64,000 nucleotides of DNA from Paramecium octaurelia (taxonomy: Eukaryota > Ciliophora > Oligohymenophorea > Peniculida > Parameciidae): assembly GCA_905182995.1 (NCBI GenBank), contig CAJJDP010000150.1, positions 62,001 through 126,000 of the forward strand, in the 5' to 3' direction. Under the pieces are notes generated by a model. That model was given only the letters and a program-made list of their open reading frames with translations, was not told where the DNA came from and searched no databases. Positions 48,623 through 60,859 of this stretch are shown one piece after another. Within the stretch, counting starts at the first letter, position 1. Every line of letters starts with the position of its first letter. Position numbers and translations under genes: made by a program.

Positions 48623-50365
48623 ATGAAAGAAAATCTTAAAACTGAGATGAGTGACACTACTTTCAGAAGGGAAGCCACTCTTTCACTAAATTACATCTGC
48701 AGCTCCCAAATCTTTTTCGAGAACAGAAGACCTTCAACCAAGAAATCTCTTTATCTAAGATCCTCTCAAAATCAAGTCAGACTACCTCATTTTTAAACTC
48801 AGATCATCCAAAGGAACAACCGATCCATCAAGGCTGAGAAGAATAATACAATTATATCTGGGAAGACCTACATTACCAAAGCAATGGAGCATTAGTATTT
48901 GAGGATTTCTTGCGAGAATTTAATGGCACCTTTGGGCTGTCAAGTACAATGCACCAGTGAATTTTAATTGATGATCTCGTAAGTTCATCCCTTCCCCACC
49001 AATTACAATTGCGAACAAGTTATCAATAATAGAGGATTTGTTGTTTCAGTGATTGCAGGTGAATTTATTTATATATCAATCATTACTCGGAAAGATTCAG
49101 AACTTCAATTCAACCTCTAAATTAATCAGCCTCTTGAAGAATATCAAAGAATCAAAACTCTCCAAGACACTCCATCAACTGACTACTAATAAATGGTTAA
49201 ATAGTCTCATTCCAAATCTTTTTAATGTATTATCAATTCCAATAAGGAATAGGCAGGAATTAAAAAAAACAGATACTAAGATGAAATATCAAGATCAGAC
49301 CGATTCCTCAAAGTACTATCGACAAGGAACTTCTAAAGACAATCCAAAACACAAGCAAAAATGTAGAAGCAATATCAAATCAAAGCCAAGAAACTGGCGA
49401 ATCAAGAAAAAATCATAACCAAAATTATAAACGACAAAAAATGTCAAAAAGTAATTTTTGAATAACAATGGGCCATCATTATTTTTTTCATTAAAATGAG
49501 CTCCAGAATTTTTGATGCATTCTCGCATAAAAAGTAAATCATGAAGAAGAATAGACTAGTAGCATTTAGAATTAAATCACTCTTAAGGCAAATGAAAAAG
49601 AAAATCATTTGTCCAAAAGGAGAATTCTTAGAAACACGAGTTTTAGTTGATTGCTTCATCTCTATCAAGGCTAAAACTAAAACAATCAGGAGAGCAATAA
49701 GAACCAAATAAATCTAAGGATTATTACCTATTCTTCAACAAAGAGCAATAATATACTGTATAAAAATGAAAATGCTAAAGTTAGGAAATAAACTGAATAT
49801 TATCAAGAAACACATCTTATAATTCGAAGAGAACTACACAAAATACAAAAGTGATATGATTGTCAAATGGGACAATTTGAATGAGAAGATAAAGGATGAG
49901 GAAATAAAGTGGAAATAGGCTGCTTTGAGAAAGAAGGGATTGGTTACTTGGTTTTAGGTGTTGAAAGATAAGGAATTTGCTTAACAGATGAGGAAGTGCT
50001 TCTTTTTTGAATTGATGAGGGATAGAATCAGGTAGCATTTGCAAGATCAGCAATTAATCAAGAAGTATAAAATGGATCTTAAGTATTACAAATAGAAATT
50101 GAGAGTTTGTAGAGATTTTGTGGAGGCTAATACATTTAGAGGTGAGATATTTAGATTAACTAATGACATATTTGCGATGCATATGAAGAACTAATTATTT
50201 ATGCATGTGGATGTCGAGAAGTATTTTCACTTATTAGTGAGCAAATATATCATTCTGGTTGATGAGCCTGACAATTTGCCTGCTGAATTGTAAGGTTAAT
50301 AGAAACAAAAGCAGAGACAATCTAGACTCACGATGAGGAGAATAACGAAAAAATCTAAATTCTGA
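48623..50365 (+). CDS. hypothetical lysine/glutamine-rich protein
   Basis: About 570 aa with one placed intron (36 nt, GTGAATTTAT...CGGAAAG). ATG at 48623: MKENLKTEMSDTTFRREATL. The first 150 residues look globular (GKTYITKAMEHQYLRISCEN, NYNCEQVINNRGFVVSV). The rest is long, basic and helical (SKSYQIKAKKLANQ-like stretches, WAIIIFFIKMSSRIFDAF, KSDMIVKWDNLNEKIKDEE, QMRKCFFFELMRDR). The C-terminus is basic (LTMRRITKKSKF), with stop 50363-50365. No family is recognised. Confidence 0.72.
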
Positions 50366-50443
50366 TCAATAATTTCTTGTTTTTTAATATTTTTTCTAAA
50401 ACCCACAACATTAATTAAACACGTACTAAATCGTATACATATA

Positions 50444-50998
50444 TCATTATTATTAATCTTCTCTTTTTTTGCTTGCAAATGTTTTTTGCCTTTGCAAATC
50501 CTTCTTCTTTAATTTCTATAGTTCGTGTCTTTTTTAGCGTCTTTCTTTGTTTCTCAATTTTTTGGCTTTTAATCTCTACTAAGTTTTCGATTTCGCATTA
50601 GGTTGAGTGGGCAATAAAACTGGTTTTTTCTAGGATAGAAAAGAACTTTACTTTGGTTTGTTTCTGCTGATCGTGACAATATAAGCGATAGATGTTTGAT
50701 AATGAATCTGCAAATTTATTGATTTGCTATTTATTTGAAGATGTAGAAATCGTTAATTTTTGAGTCTACGATCTAATGATGATTTCATTCACATCGTTAG
50801 CTTGTTTGATTTCGCCCAACAATTGCTGCTTCTATTTTCTTCTCAATCTCTTTCGAAGTTGTGGATATTGCTCTTTCAAATCTAACAAAAATGATAAGTA
50901 ACATGTATACTTCTCTTGATAGTCAGTTTGATGATCTTCTCACCATTAAACAATTTAGACATCTAACTTAAGAAACTGTCTGGTTTCTTCTTTCCCAT
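50444..50998 (-). CDS. small very basic coiled-coil protein
   Basis: About 165 aa from ATG at 50998 (MGKKKPDSFLKDHQTDYQEK, joined over a 29-nt intron) to TGA 50444-50446. A second intron (22 nt, GTAAAGTTCTTTTCTATCCTAG) leads into KKPVLLPTQPNAKSKTQQRL. The C-terminal half is a lysine-arginine helix (NKERRQKRHELQKLKKKDLQ; RQKTFASKKREDQQQ). The composition suggests a nucleolar or RNA-binding ribosome-biogenesis factor, an inference from charge only. Confidence 0.73.
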
Positions 50999-51050
50999 TT
51001 ATATATTTTGTAATTAAAATTATTAAACTGTATGTAATGTTCTAAATTAT

Positions 51051-53274
51051 TCAAATACCTGCTAGATTTCCTTCCATAATCAATTTTCTAGCTAGATCGA
51101 ACACTTTCTCTGGATCTACGTTAACTTTAGCAACTCCTGTCTTCATGGCAGCAATAGCCACAGCTCTTGCCACATTGGCAGGAATCTCTGCTGTCAAAGC
51201 TCCAGGCAATATCTTCGTTGTGCTAAGTTCCGAATCTTTGATACTATTGGCAATAGCATAAGCAGCAGCAATCTTTTTGTATTAAATCAATAATACCTTC
51301 ATTTCTAGATTAATTTCTTTGGCTCTAGTGTCAATGGCACCTCTGAAAATACCTGGGAAGGCCAAAGAATTATTGACTTAATTATTGAAATCCGATCTTC
51401 CAGTAGCAACGATAAATGCACCAGCTTCAATGGCTTCATCGGGCATTATTTCAGGCACTGGATTTGCCAAGGCTAGGATGAATGGATCCTTGTTCATTGC
51501 TCTGACCATATCCTGTGTTAGAGCACCCTATGAAAGTTGAATATATATAGAGTAATACAGCACTGGACACTCCAACAAAGAGATCTCTTCCTTTGACTGC
51601 ATCTGCGAGAGTGCCTTAGATTTTACCCTTATTTGTGAACTTGGCTAAATCATTTTTAAAATTGTTCATATTTTGAGGTCTACCTTCATAAATGATTCCT
51701 GAAGTATCACACATGACTATATCCTCTATTCCATGTCCATACAACAATTTACAAATTGCAACACCAGCAGCACTTTGATACTTACATTTATAATATACCC
51801 TGCTCCATTTATAACTAATTTTAGATCCTTCACATTCTTTTTGGTTAATTTTAGATAGTTGATGACAGCAGCCAAACTAACTACGGCTGTTCCATGTTGA
51901 TCATCATGCATTAAGGGGATGTGTAAACTATGGACTGCCTCTTCTTCAATGGGGAAACAATCGGGGGCTCTCAAATCTTCTAGATTAATGGCTGAAAATA
52001 TGGGAGCAATGCTATGAAAGATTTAATGAGGAGATACCATTTGATGATTCTGACCAATTTATGAGGATCCTTCTCTTTGAGACAGATTGGCATAAGATCT
52101 ATGCCTCCCAAAGCATTGAATAAGACTGATTTGCCTTCCATAACTGGTAGTCCTGCAGAAGGTCCGATGTTTCCCAAACCAAGAATGGCTGTACCATTAG
52201 TTATGATGGCAGCGTAATTCTTTTTAAAGGTGATTTCTCTTAATTTGGTTGGATCATCAATGAGGATTTGTCTGAGTTATGCCAACTCATCTTGTTGATA
52301 GGAGGTTTCATAAATTCTGAACAAATCTTCTAGAGATCTTGGATTAAATTTGAGTTCAATTGTGATCATTCCATGGTATCTTTTGTGTAATTCCAAGGCA
52401 TTCTAATTGAAATCATTACTTTATAACAGATGATCATTCGACCATTTGTTGTAATAAGCAACTTCTCCATAAATGTAAAGATCATTTAATTTATTAATGA
52501 AAATCTCTGGGTTTACGTTGGCAACAGTGGGATGATACAACTTATGGTTGTAGATTTCTTGCAATCCCAGAGCATAGGCCTTGTTTAATGTGGTTGTCAA
52601 AAAAGATGGTAGATTAGCGAAATCAACTGAAGTGATTGATTTTTTGATCAACTCACATTGGGAGGGTTTAAGAATGGATCTTGCATCAAGAGTCGCCTTG
52701 ACTAAAGCAGCATCATAGAGCTACTCCCTCAGATTGTGGGAGTTGGAAATAATCACAGTGCATTGGAGATTGGCATTTTCTACGGCTGTGAGGATTTGTG
52801 ATGCTAACGTATCTTCGATGTCAATTAAAACTATAGTCTAGGGAATAATCTAAAAGGTGATACTTTGTAAGTGGGTGACAAATTGTCCATCACCAGCACA
52901 TAATCAGATACATCTGTCATAATAGTTCTATCCAAGATAATAGGATAGGCATCTACGTCATAGAATGCTTTGTACAAGGCACTTATGGCTTCTAAATTTG
53001 GGATCATTTTGGATGACCGAGGGAGATTGAATTCTATCGAGTAATTGTGGAGATGCTTACTTGATCCGTCAGCAAGAAGTGCAATCGAATTACCAGCTAT
53101 CGTCTATTCGTACAGTTAATCTGGGTCTTTTTGGATCACCTTGCAAATATGGCCCACTCCAGGAGTATACACAAGGGACAGGGTGTAATTGTCAGTAACC
53201 CTCACTTTTGGCTTTATTTTGATCAGTCCATTGGTTCTCAGGAACAGGTTTTTTAAACTTTGATGGGGCTGCAT
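51051..53274 (-). CDS. malic enzyme with a split/duplicated malic domain
   Basis: Oxidative decarboxylation of malate to pyruvate with NAD(P)+. ATG at 53274 ([18 protein letters not shown]). The N-terminus carries one malic-domain start with the catalytic-tyrosine motif ([32 protein letters not shown]). About 190 residues follow that do not look like malic enzyme ([28 protein letters not shown]). A second malic-domain entry comes next ([16 protein letters not shown]) and joins the usual [71 protein letters not shown] and [17 protein letters not shown]. The second entry lacks the YTPGV tyrosine. Several introns of 22-30 nt were placed. Its end, MEGNLAGI, stops at 51051-51053. Confidence 0.9.
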
Positions 53275-53326
53275 ATAAATTTTATTAATATGATATTTCC
53301 AATTTTTCCCTTTATCATTTTTATAT

Positions 53327-54733
53327 ATATATAATATAAATGTTGTAATCATTCGCTAGCAATGTCGGTTGTCCAAATCACAATCAACCAATCAGTTATA
53401 TTGATACCAAGAAGGATACACCGATTAATAATAGGGCCAAATGTTTGAATTGCACACCTTTGAATGATGCTGTTCCATTGAAAAATGCTCTAGAGAAATT
53501 CAAGAAATTGAAAGAGGACGAGAAACAACAGATTAGAAATTATAGAAAAAACAAGATCTACGATTTCTTGGAATTCAAGAAGGTCATTCATCAACTTTCT
53601 GAATCCATTTCACAATCTCTCAATGAAATTAGTAAATAGATTAATGAAAGAATCGAAAAGATTGTCGGAGTCATTCAATAAGCCTAATCAGTTCAATGGC
53701 AATTCGATATTAATGAGTATTTGACCATAAGTGGATTGCAAAATATAGGATTACAATTAAGTTAGTAAGGAAATGAGTTTTCACTGATCAAAGCTGGTTA
53801 CTCTGTGGTTCAAATGAAGAAGGAACAACAACTGTAAACCACTCTTTCCAATTATCAAAACAACATCAAGTCTATCCAAAGCAATATGGAAATACTCAAA
53901 GAATCTCTAACCACCAATCTTATCATTAATGAAGAAATCGTGGGGAAGGCTCCCTAAAAGGAAAAGTGCTTAGCCACAGCCTTCAACAAAGACAATTCCA
54001 TAATGATAAGCACCTCTGAAGAACTCATTAAGGTCTGGACTTTCGACAATGGCAAATTGGAATTGTTTCAAACATTGAAAGGACATGACAAAGAAGTCAC
54101 CTGTCTCTACTTCAGTCGTAAGAATAATTGGTTCATCTCCGGGAGTCGAGACAAGACCCTAAGAATTTGGAAGGAGTTTAGTAATAGTGAATGGGGATGT
54201 ATATAGATTTTAGAAGGCAATAGTTTTTGCATCAATTGTGTTATTATAAACTAATACGAAGATCAAATCTTATCCAGTAGAGATGATAATAAAATCAAGG
54301 TGTGGATGCAAGAATCCTTACTGACTTCATAACAGCCACAATGGAAATGCTATCAAACTCTACAGGATCATAAGAAGGACGTTTATTCATTGAGTTTAAA
54401 CTCAGCTGGCACAATGTTGGTTTCCGGCTCTTATGATAAAACTATAATTATCTATGAGTTGGATGAATAGTAACAATGGAGATTAAAGCAAGTGATATAG
54501 AATGATTATGAAAATTGGGTGCATTCAGTTTGTGTCATCAATGACAAGCTAATTGTCACCAAATTATATAATGGGGTGGTTATTCTTTATCAATATATGG
54601 AATCGGTTGAATCATTCGAATAGATTCAAGAACTAGAACTCAGTAAATCGAAGATGAGTTACTTCGATTTCTTCCACATGTTCTACAATCAGTAATTGTA
54701 ATCCATCTTCTGTCGTCATCTTGATTGCATTTA
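53327..54733. repeat. 1,407-bp direct repeat, copy A
   Basis: Identical, as far as I compared, to 54735-56141 (constant offset 1,408). It ends exactly at the single N at 54734. See the gap entry. Confidence 0.95.
53340..54733 (+). CDS. WD40-repeat protein, truncated copy (assembly duplicate)
   Basis: Same reading frame as the complete gene at 54748-56289 (MLQSFASNVGCPNHNQPISY onward) but cut off at the N. Because sequence and upstream flank are identical to the second copy, it most likely represents the same locus read twice and not a real second gene. Its true upstream neighbour, the malic enzyme start at 53274, lies 65 bp away. Confidence 0.75.
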
Positions 54734-54734
54734 N
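54734..54734. other. single-N gap marker
   Basis: The only non-ACGT base noticed in the window. It sits exactly at the junction of the two identical 1,407-bp blocks, as expected when overlapping contig ends are placed side by side without being merged. Confidence 0.95.
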
Positions 54735-56141
54735 ATATATAATATAAATGTTGTAATCATTCGCTAGCAATGTCGGTTGTCCAAATCACAATCAACCAAT
54801 CAGTTATATTGATACCAAGAAGGATACACCGATTAATAATAGGGCCAAATGTTTGAATTGCACACCTTTGAATGATGCTGTTCCATTGAAAAATGCTCTA
54901 GAGAAATTCAAGAAATTGAAAGAGGACGAGAAACAACAGATTAGAAATTATAGAAAAAACAAGATCTACGATTTCTTGGAATTCAAGAAGGTCATTCATC
55001 AACTTTCTGAATCCATTTCACAATCTCTCAATGAAATTAGTAAATAGATTAATGAAAGAATCGAAAAGATTGTCGGAGTCATTCAATAAGCCTAATCAGT
55101 TCAATGGCAATTCGATATTAATGAGTATTTGACCATAAGTGGATTGCAAAATATAGGATTACAATTAAGTTAGTAAGGAAATGAGTTTTCACTGATCAAA
55201 GCTGGTTACTCTGTGGTTCAAATGAAGAAGGAACAACAACTGTAAACCACTCTTTCCAATTATCAAAACAACATCAAGTCTATCCAAAGCAATATGGAAA
55301 TACTCAAAGAATCTCTAACCACCAATCTTATCATTAATGAAGAAATCGTGGGGAAGGCTCCCTAAAAGGAAAAGTGCTTAGCCACAGCCTTCAACAAAGA
55401 CAATTCCATAATGATAAGCACCTCTGAAGAACTCATTAAGGTCTGGACTTTCGACAATGGCAAATTGGAATTGTTTCAAACATTGAAAGGACATGACAAA
55501 GAAGTCACCTGTCTCTACTTCAGTCGTAAGAATAATTGGTTCATCTCCGGGAGTCGAGACAAGACCCTAAGAATTTGGAAGGAGTTTAGTAATAGTGAAT
55601 GGGGATGTATATAGATTTTAGAAGGCAATAGTTTTTGCATCAATTGTGTTATTATAAACTAATACGAAGATCAAATCTTATCCAGTAGAGATGATAATAA
55701 AATCAAGGTGTGGATGCAAGAATCCTTACTGACTTCATAACAGCCACAATGGAAATGCTATCAAACTCTACAGGATCATAAGAAGGACGTTTATTCATTG
55801 AGTTTAAACTCAGCTGGCACAATGTTGGTTTCCGGCTCTTATGATAAAACTATAATTATCTATGAGTTGGATGAATAGTAACAATGGAGATTAAAGCAAG
55901 TGATATAGAATGATTATGAAAATTGGGTGCATTCAGTTTGTGTCATCAATGACAAGCTAATTGTCACCAAATTATATAATGGGGTGGTTATTCTTTATCA
56001 ATATATGGAATCGGTTGAATCATTCGAATAGATTCAAGAACTAGAACTCAGTAAATCGAAGATGAGTTACTTCGATTTCTTCCACATGTTCTACAATCAG
56101 TAATTGTAATCCATCTTCTGTCGTCATCTTGATTGCATTTA
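54735..56141. repeat. 1,407-bp direct repeat, copy B
   Basis: Second copy, continuing into unique sequence after 56141. It starts in the 5' flank of the WD40 gene. Confidence 0.95.
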
Positions 56142-56289
56142 CATTTTATTCCAATAAACAACAGGGAGATATGGAGTCCAATAGAAAATCACAGACAACT
56201 ACAGAGGTGGCAGTTTGACTGACAATGGAGAATACATAGCCTTGTGGAATAACAATAATAAATAATTAGAAATAAGATAACAAGAGTGA
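54748..56289 (+). CDS. WD40-repeat protein
   Basis: 513 aa, intronless in my reading. ATG at 54748: MLQSFASNVGCPNHNQPISY. Residues of about 50-230 are helical/coiled-coil (KNALEKFKKLKEDEKQQIRN, QLSESISQSLNEISKQINER). The C-terminal part is a WD40 propeller: LIKVWTFDNGKLELFQTLKG, FISGSRDKTLRIWKEF, ILSSRDDNKIKVWMQ and LVSGSYDKTIIIYEL, ending YIALWNNNNKQLEIRQQE at TGA 56287-56289. Ciliates have many proteins with this layout (an N-terminal Cys/coiled-coil part plus WD40). They probably act as scaffolds, with no specific function known. Confidence 0.9.
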
Positions 56290-56344
56290 ATTGAAATATA
56301 TTTTTAAATAAAATAGAATGAGATAAAAATAGTAGTTTAAAAAA

Positions 56345-57317
56345 TCAATCTTCAAATGTTAATTTGGCTTCATTTAGGAGAATCTGATCAAATATATCGA
56401 TTAACTTCTGGGCCAAACGATATCCTCCAATAGCTAGATTCTCTTCGCAGAATTGCTGTGCTTATTACGTATAGTCCTTGTTGTAGTTATTTGATGAAGC
56501 AATCATTGGATACACAAATTAAACAGCTTGTCTATACCCCACATAAGTCCAAACTGTTGGATTACTATTTAAATATTAATGCATAAAATACGTCATATCG
56601 ATATTATTGTATTTCGTAATTTAATACTTTTTAATTACGTCCAATGACCACTTATTCAAATATTCTTGATCACTTTAACTCAAAGGTCTTACTAAAAAAG
56701 AGTTATTGGGACTAAAAGCAAATGCACCTGCATCCCAAAAAGAATGTAAATTGACTAGAGTTCCATTCTCCAACTAAACTTATCGATTTCAACTATACCT
56801 GAACTTTCATGAAATTTCCACCTTAGTCTCCATTTGGATAACTTGAATTAAAGAAGGTAGTATCATGTAATGGTTGATGCATGTCTCCAATAACATGAAG
56901 AAGCACTCTAATCATCTAAGCTTTGAACATTGTGTGTCTATTCTTAGCTGTTTTGGTGTTAGTGAGCACAGAAACTGCTTGGTTAATTGCATAAATAGAA
57001 TTTATGTTTCTGACTTGGTCGTCCAATTTTATCAATAGACCGTCAGGATTTATGGGTCTATCTGTGTAATGCCAATCATTCATAAATGCTGTTCCTGTTT
57101 CCTTTATGTCATCCATCCACACTGCAGCCTCTGCAAATGTGTTAGATTTCCCATCTGTGAGTGGGTTCAAATCTTAAACCAATGAATCAGACCATGCCAA
57201 CACATCTGGACGATTGTCTTTTAAGTAATTCTTGGCTATCTATGCAGTCATCATATGACCAACATCCCACCAACATTACACTACATAGCTGATTGTTATT
57301 AGAAGAAAAGCCTTCAT
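56345..57317 (-). CDS. S1/P1-type nuclease (zinc-dependent)
   Basis: Secreted single-strand nuclease/3'-nucleotidase family. ATG at 57317; signal peptide MKAFLLITISYVVQC, then mature WWDVGHMMTAQIAKNYL. All nine expected zinc ligands of P1 nuclease can be assigned: N-terminal Trp, His in VGHMM, Asp in WMDDIK, His in DWHYTD, His/Asp in LLHVIGD, His in MHQPLH, and His/Asp in LVNLHSFWDAG. DQGGN is also present. A 25-nt intron (GTATAGTTGA...AAGTTTAG) follows FMKVQ. About 315 aa, ending AKLTFED at TGA 56345-56347. It probably serves digestion in food vacuoles or nucleotide scavenging. Confidence 0.92.
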
Positions 57318-57557
57318 TTTATTTATATTATTAAAGTAAACCCTGTAGTTCTAAAGTTAAATACTCCAATTTTATAATTGAAACTTTAGTATAAATGCAT
57401 GTATTACCACATTATTTGAATTTAGTTTTTGGCGGCTATTACAAAATAGTATAAAATGGTGAGACACTATGTATATAATTAAATTGGATTATAAAATAAT
57501 TTATAATTAGATTATATATATATATATGAAGATAGTATTATCTACTTGAAATCAATA

Positions 57558-58445
57558 TCATTTTCTTTTGAATTATTAATCTGATTGGTATTTCTTAAAA
57601 ATTGGTTTAAGTCTCTTGTCCTACTATCACATGCAATTGATTACCTTCTCCTACATGATGGTAGAGTATTGAAAGTGTCCTTGCAATTGCTCGACACCTT
57701 GGATTCTGGCATAAGTTATTTCACAGATCTAAATTAACTCTTATTTTTACTTTGTCCGAATTGAAGAGCTTCCATTTTCGTCCGTGGAACTCTAGAAAAA
57801 ATTTGGGAATGAATTTTGAATCCAAAAAATTAATAAAGGCATACCCCACATTACATTTATTCTATGATATCTTAAAGATTACTGTAAAATCAATGGGAAG
57901 ATAAAAAAAATCATAGTTGTCTTTATGATTGATATCAAAATTCTCCAATAACATAGGCTATGTGTATTTATTTGGAATGTTCCGTATCATTAAGGTAGTT
58001 CTCTCATCTCCAGGAATCTATTTAGATTCTACACGAATACCGAATCTAATTTAATTTGATACTGGGTTATTTAGGCTTATGGTTCATATCTTCTCTTATT
58101 TTTGAACTGAAATTGCTGGAATGAAGTAGGCATGGTTTTATAAAATATATCTTCTTTATTTTATTCTAAGCCTGATTGATTGAGTTCCTGATTGTGAAAG
58201 GAAGTAGATAAAGTCTCAGGCAATGTTGATGTATTTGAACATATCGTTGTTGATCTATTTTTCATGAGGAATTGATTCTAAACATTTGGATGAAATTGAT
58301 CATCGTGTTACTTTGGATTAAAAACTATGATTACTTTGAGTTCGTCATCCGAATCCGGTTTTGCAGACTGTTTGCCTTGTGCATTCGGTTTAGGCCGAAC
58401 AAACAACCTAAAACATGATGGGTTAATAGTAAAAGATGGCTGCAT
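57558..58445 (-). CDS. Mei2-like RNA-binding protein (RRM_2 domain)
   Basis: ATG at 58445: MQPSFTINPSCFRLFVRPKP. After a disordered N-terminal half comes the C-terminal Mei2-type RRM, unmistakable: GDERTTLMIRNIPNKYTQPM, DNYDFFYLPIDF, NKCNVGYAFINFLDSKF, HGRKWKLFNSDK and ICEITYARIQGVEQLQGHFQ. Introns of 21-24 nt interrupt it at DSIPGD, DFT/NKC, SDK/ICE and QEK/QDK, each placed because it keeps this alignment. About 260 aa, stop 57558-57560. In fission yeast and plants this domain binds meiotic or developmental RNAs. In a ciliate a link to conjugation or meiosis is plausible but unproven. Confidence 0.92.
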
Positions 58446-58475
58446 TAAAATAATATATTTAATATAAAGATTTTA

Positions 58476-59124
58476 ATGAGCAAAGCTTATTTAGCTGTGA
58501 AGAATTTCAAGTGGTCTGAGATGGTTAACTTGCTTGCTTATGGAGTGAAGCATCCTGACACTCTCTCTTAAACTCAAAGAATTACCAGATTATACAGGTT
58601 GATCCAAAGTATATTCTTAGGGCAACCATCAGGAGACATTACACTTCCCAATTAGAGAATTTCAAAGGCGATCACATTAGATTCTATAACGAGATGCAAG
58701 TCGCCCAAAAAGATTTTAATAGATTATAGGAATTGAATAATAATTATGCAAGTAAACTACATTGGCAAAACTAATTAGATTTAAATCAAGAATAGAAAGT
58801 AGAATTTTCTGAATTGGAAAATAAATGGGTCAGTTGGTTAGAGTACAACTACGATGCATTTTTATATGTCGATGAATGTAGACCATATTCCAGCACTTCA
58901 ACCAGATATATTGTTTACACCGATAAAGAATTGAAATTTGATCCTCTAGGCTTTTATAAATAAAGACCAGTCCATGACGGCAAATTTGATCCACACTTGC
59001 CCTATTTCAGAGATTATCCTTACAACGAGTCATGGTGGAACATGAGCGAATCATTCCCAACAGGTAAAAACTCTTCCTTATCCTATTAGATTTGGATGAC
59101 ACACCACCCTAACAAAAACATTGA
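58476..59124 (+). CDS. LYR-motif protein, NDUFB9-like (complex I)
   Basis: ATG at 58476: MSKAYLAVKNFKWSEMVNLL. A 23-nt intron splits the LYR motif region QRITRLYR-ATIRRHYTSQL. This matches the LYR family, and the length and WVSWLEYNYDAF, YIVYTDKELKFDPLG, DYPYNESWWNMSE fit an NDUFB9/B22-type accessory subunit of mitochondrial complex I. A final 26-nt intron gives the end DLDDTPPQQKH, stop 59122-59124. Other LYR proteins (Fe-S or complex assembly factors) remain possible. It starts 30 bp from the divergent Mei2-like gene. Confidence 0.7.
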
Positions 59125-59488
59125 TTTATTAAATTCAAAATAATCAAAAAACAAAATACAAAATATGCAGCATATATTCCTTCATTCTAATATTGGTTAT
59201 TTTAATAATATTTATTTCTCTTATAAAAATACTCTCTATTTGAATTATATCTATATCTATTCTTATTATAAACTTATTTGCAACTGGAATTCATTTAAGT
59301 CTTAATTGATGGTATATTCTAATAAGTAATATAAATAAAAAAAGATCTAGACTTATTATATGCCATTAAAATTCATAATCAATTACATTTAGAATCTATG
59401 TTATTAATGAATTATAAATGAGCAAAATTAATGCTCATAAATGTATAGATAGATATGATGGTTTGGTTTTTATGTGAAATTAATAAAA
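59125..59488. other. intergenic spacer between convergent genes
   Basis: About 365 bp of AT-rich DNA with no open frame or repeat of note. Unusually long for a convergent pair in this window. Confidence 0.55.
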
Positions 59489-60859
59489 TCAAATGATCTT
59501 CTACTGCTTTTACTTATCGTGATCAAATACTGCATCAAACACTTCTTTCAAACCTTCAAAATTAAAAGAAACATTTAAATAAGCAAAAGGAATATTTATA
59601 TTTATTGTACCTTGAGCTATGAAATACTCTGCTAAAACTGAAAGTAGCTATGGATATGAAATAAAAGTACTCTATAAACGAAATATAAATCTGATTTTGG
59701 ATTTTTAATCTATTACAATTTAAAGTCACCTTTAAGTTCATCTATTAATTATCTTGCTGTTGGTTAATCGTCAGCCAAATCTGATAAACCCAAAGATTTC
59801 AAAAATTAATTGACATCTTCCATATTTTTAAACTATAAATGAAACTTTGAACTCTTAAATAGCATAGGCCATAAGATTTCTTCTTACAATCTTCTTCCTT
59901 TTTGTTGAACTAACTTTTTAGCAGCTTATTATCCAATACTAGCTATAATAACACCAGCAAGTTTCTTGCCTAGATCACTATTAAAAGCAGCCTTAAATTC
60001 CATTATAAAGCCTTCCAATAAATACTTTATAAATATCTGATCCTTTTTCATTAATTTTGTGATTCCATTCTTGATTCCAAATAGAAACTCCAAAGATAAT
60101 TCAACATCTTGACCTAATTTTTAACAATAAGGTAAATATCCCGATTCAAATGTCATATCAATCAATGGATGACTCACATTGATTACTATGGCAACTGAGT
60201 CTTTCCTCTCTTGAAATTCAATATTTAATGAACCTTCTATTATTGGAAGGAGAAATTAATCCTGCTTTTCTCTCAGATTGTCTTTATACTCATTCCATAA
60301 TTATTCTAGTTTTTCTTTGGCTAAAGCCGGTTTAATTGCTCTGAAAATGAACACAATTTGTAGCGATTCTGATTATGGAACACCAACTTCTTGTTAAATA
60401 TCTTCTTGAACTCCTGAGCCTCTATATTTGAATTTGACATTGAATTTAAAATGGGATTAGAAATCTCCATAATTAATTGCCCAATAATGGTGATCTAATT
60501 TAGGTTCATATTTCTATTCAAGAGAGACTCCAAATCTTGTAAATTCAGAATTTATGGATTTTAGCATATTCATCAATTTCAATTTCATAAATACTAGTTT
60601 CTCTAGTTTTTCGTTCTTTCCAAATTGCCACCAATTCCAAAACTCTTCAAATGATATTTTACCATCTCCATTGGAATCAACAACTTTCATCAACTAAAAA
60701 TTGATAATTGAAGGATACTCTATCAACATCATCCTGTGTAATTTCTTCGTTCATCTACCTGCTAATCTCAATTAATTCATTTGATTCTACATAGCCATTG
60801 CCATCCTTATCGAATTTTTTAAAAACTTCGAAAAGTTATGTTTTTGTTTAATTTATCAT
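59489..60859 (-). CDS. EF-hand calcium-binding protein with unknown C-terminal domain
   Basis: About 430 aa. ATG at 60859: MINQTKTQLFEVFKKFDKDG. Two canonical EF-hands lie at the N-terminus: DKDGNGYVESNE and, after a 25-nt intron, DSNGDGKISFEE. The remainder (LEKLVFMKLKLMNMLKSINS, KPALAKEKLEQLWNEYKDNL, MTFESGYLPYCQKLGQDVEL, KKLAGVIIASIGQQAAKKLV) is not a domain I recognise. It is partly amphipathic and may bind membranes. It ends FEGLKEVFDAVFDHDK, stop 59489-59491. One 3' intron near 59.7 kb is uncertain. It is likely a Ca2+-responsive ciliate-specific protein. Confidence 0.8.
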
